From Ileibacterium valens (lineage in GTDB: Bacteria > Bacillota_I > Bacilli_A > Erysipelotrichales > Erysipelotrichaceae), in NCBI RefSeq assembly GCF_001945525.1, contig NZ_MPJW01000135.1:1-33013 (forward strand): DNA of 33,013 bases, read 5' to 3'. Below the pieces are notes generated by a model. The model did not search any database. It had not been told where the DNA came from and saw only the letters and a program-made list of their open reading frames with translations. Numbering within the stretch: position 1 is the stretch's first letter; each line of letters begins with the position of its first letter. The position numbers and the translations under genes were made by a program. Below, piece after piece: positions 31,749 to 33,013 of the stretch.

Positions 31749-32746
31749 AATTAGGAACGATTGGCTCGGGCGCTATTGTCGATAACATGTTTCATGCCAT
31801 CAAGGATATCGATGGAATTGAAGTTGAAGCTGTTTATTCACGAAATCTCGACAAGGCCAAAGAGTTTGCTGCAAAACATCAGGTAAAGAAGTATTACGAC
31901 AATCTCGATGATCTGTTCGCGGATGATTCGATCGATACCATTTATATCGCTACGCCAAATACGCTTCATTATCCTCAGGCAAAAAAAGCGCTTGAAGCCG
32001 GAAAGAATGTAGTTCTTGAAAAACCTTTTACAACGACATTAGAACAGGCTAAGGATTTATTTGAAACGGCTGAAGATAACGGGGTAATGATTTTTGAAGC
32101 AATTACCAACATCCACACACCAAACTTTGGACTTTTAAAGGATAATCTTGAAATGGCTGGTCCATTGAAGAATGTGATGCTTAACTTCTCGCAGTATTCT
32201 TCAAGGTACGATCGCTATCGTAAAAAGGAAATTTCGAATGCCTTCAATCCTGAGTTTGATGGCGGAGCTTTAACTGATATCAATATTTACAATATTCATC
32301 TGGCAAATGGCCTTTTTGGAAAACCGGAACATATTACTTACTATCCAAATCTTGGCTTTAATGGAGTGGATACATCTGGGATCCTGATCATGGAATATCC
32401 AGACTTTACGGTCACTGCAATTGGAGCCAAGGACTGCTCTGCAGATTATGAATTCCTGCTTGAAGGAGAAGATGGAACATTCAAGATCTCCAAGGCAAGC
32501 TCTGGTGTGATGGCTCAGGTCGACTTTATCCCAGTTAAAAAGGATAAAGATGATGAAGACATTCGCATCTCCATTGAACAGGGTCCGCATATGTCCTATG
32601 AATTCATGGACTTTCTGGTTGCCTTAAACGAAAACGATCAGGAAATGTATCAGAAATACAAAAAAGAAACTCTTGATGCCATGGAAATGCTCATGGAGGC
32701 CAAGAAATTCCGTGATAAAAAAGCTGCAGCTCGTCTGAACGCCTAG
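31745..32746 (+). CDS. Gfo/Idh/MocA-family NAD(P)-dependent oxidoreductase
   Basis: The 333-residue protein has an N-terminal Rossmann domain with GSGAIV (7-12), the family-typical ATPNTLHYP and the catalytic-region EKPFTT (92-97), then a C-terminal substrate-binding alpha/beta domain with GGALTDINIYNIHLANGLFG-like pattern. Family members oxidise or reduce sugars, inositols, amino sugars or bile-pigment-like substrates, so the substrate is not clear. It overlaps the kinase gene by 4 bases and ends the operon, so it may be the enzyme output or a metabolic accessory of the two-component system. Confidence 0.9.
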   Translation: MKLGTIGSGAIVDNMFHAIKDIDGIEVEAVYSRNLDKAKEFAAKHQVKKYYDNLDDLFADDSIDTIYIATPNTLHYPQAKKALEAGKNVVLEKPFTTTLEQAKDLFETAEDNGVMIFEAITNIHTPNFGLLKDNLEMAGPLKNVMLNFSQYSSRYDRYRKKEISNAFNPEFDGGALTDINIYNIHLANGLFGKPEHITYYPNLGFNGVDTSGILIMEYPDFTVTAIGAKDCSADYEFLLEGEDGTFKISKASSGVMAQVDFIPVKKDKDDEDIRISIEQGPHMSYEFMDFLVALNENDQEMYQKYKKETLDAMEMLMEAKKFRDKKAAARLNA

Positions 32747-32767
32747 AAAATCGAGTCACTAACAAAA

Positions 32768-32781
32768 TTCCAGATCTGGAA
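32768..32781. repeat. Perfect 14-base palindrome after the oxidoreductase gene
   Basis: TTCCAGATCTGGAA reads the same on both strands, 22 bases after the stop codon. It could be a protein-binding site or a small mRNA hairpin; no T-run follows. Confidence 0.5.
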
Positions 32782-32884
32782 GCAGTAAATATGCGGCTTG
32801 ATCAGTCGGTTGATGGAATTAAACGTACACAATAAATGCGATTGCAAAAGGGGCTGTTAAATTTCTGACAGTCCAAAAATAAAA

Positions 32885-32923
32885 AGAGGCACCTGATCCG
32901 TAATGGATGAGGTGCCTTTTTTG
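32885..32923 (+). terminator. Intrinsic terminator of the cdaA-to-oxidoreductase transcript
   Basis: AGGCACCT (32887-32894) pairs with AGGTGCCT (32910-32917), and the inner ATCC/GGAT adds four pairs across one mismatch. Six T (32917-32922) follow. Confidence 0.9.
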
Positions 32924-32930
32924 GTAAAAT
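32922..32930 (+). promoter_or_regulatory. Extended -10 promoter for the right-edge gene
   Basis: TG-G (32922-32924) precedes TAAAAT (32925-32930), starting in the T-run of the upstream terminator. Six bases separate it from the ATG at 32937, which predicts a leaderless transcript. Confidence 0.45.
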
Positions 32931-32936
32931 ATGTTC

Positions 32937-33013
32937 ATGCTCAATAAACAAAATTACCAAACACACTATAACTCGATTCAGGGCCGTTTGCCACTGCTCC
33001 ATTCTCTCTTCCC
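32937..33013 (+). CDS. Unidentified protein, N-terminus only (cut by right edge)
   Basis: The frame from ATG 32937 stays open to the window end and begins M-L-N-K-Q-N-Y-Q-T-H-Y-N-S-I-Q-G-R-L. An in-frame ATG at 32931 is also possible but lies before the predicted transcription start. There is no Shine-Dalgarno sequence. The peptide is too short to assign. The evidence is an open frame directly after a terminator and a promoter-like -10. Confidence 0.45.
   Translation, partial: MLNKQNYQTHYNSIQGRLPLLHSLF

Noticed and set aside
32802-33002. Minus-strand frame of 66 codons at the right edge
   Set aside because: It crosses the strong terminator at 32885-32923, and the opposite strand shows a promoter and open frame.

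Overview
This window looks like a chromosomal segment of a low- to mid-GC Bacillota (Firmicutes) bacterium. The support is the pairing of DnaB and DnaI primosomal proteins, the linked polA-mutM-coaE-dnaB-dnaI genes, a cdaA-ybbR-glmM (c-di-AMP) cluster, AAAGGAG-type ribosome-binding sites, and an acetylase-type diaminopimelate pathway under a lysine riboswitch. An Erysipelotrichia-like origin is a guess from overall gene style; no rRNA gene or other marker in the window settles it. I see no prophage, insertion sequence, CRISPR array, tRNA or rRNA.

Layout. 1-65: the start of an unidentified minus-strand gene. 504-1481: a membrane-anchored VanY-type D,D-carboxypeptidase. 1759-3170: mreC-mreD (cell shape). 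3337-7336: polA-mutM-coaE, overlapping genes with a recognisable promoter. 7680-10112: dnaB and dnaI (helicase loading), separated by an unusual gap that holds a tandem repeat. 10286-10594: a small, very acidic lipoprotein. 10946-11812: class II fructose-bisphosphate aldolase. 12352-14999: an S9 prolyl-oligopeptidase-family peptidase overlapping a variant PTS EIIA-like protein. 15171-16466: murA. 16595-17275: an orphan LytTR regulator, followed by a hairpin-rich intergenic stretch.

On the minus strand, 22365 down to 17704 is a lysine/diaminopimelate block read lysA-dapF-dapA-dapB-dapH. A lysine riboswitch with a terminator lies upstream of lysA, and an internal terminator plus a new promoter lie before dapH. 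Divergent from it, at 22939-24108, is an M20 peptidase that fits N-acetyl-diaminopimelate deacetylase. Together these cover much of the route from aspartate semialdehyde and pyruvate through tetrahydrodipicolinate and N-acetyl intermediates to L,L-DAP, meso-DAP (cell wall) and lysine. Aspartokinase, aspartate-semialdehyde dehydrogenase and the N-acetyl-DAP aminotransferase are not in the window.

24310-24840 is a DUF308/HdeD-like membrane protein and 25155-25934 a Cof-type HAD phosphatase. 26264-32746 is a likely single long transcript: cdaA, ybbR (cdaR), glmM, an OmpR-type response regulator, its sensor kinase and a Gfo/Idh/MocA oxidoreductase. 32937-33013 is the start of a gene cut by the right edge. 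Many genes (mreCD, murA, glmM, dap, vanY) feed peptidoglycan synthesis or remodelling.

The window is mostly conserved housekeeping DNA and I found no clear new multi-gene system. The most unusual items are the EIIA-like protein that lacks one of its two active-site histidines and carries a basic tail, two genes that appear leaderless with identical promoter-to-start spacing, the orphan LytTR regulator with its structured downstream region, and the acidic lipoprotein.
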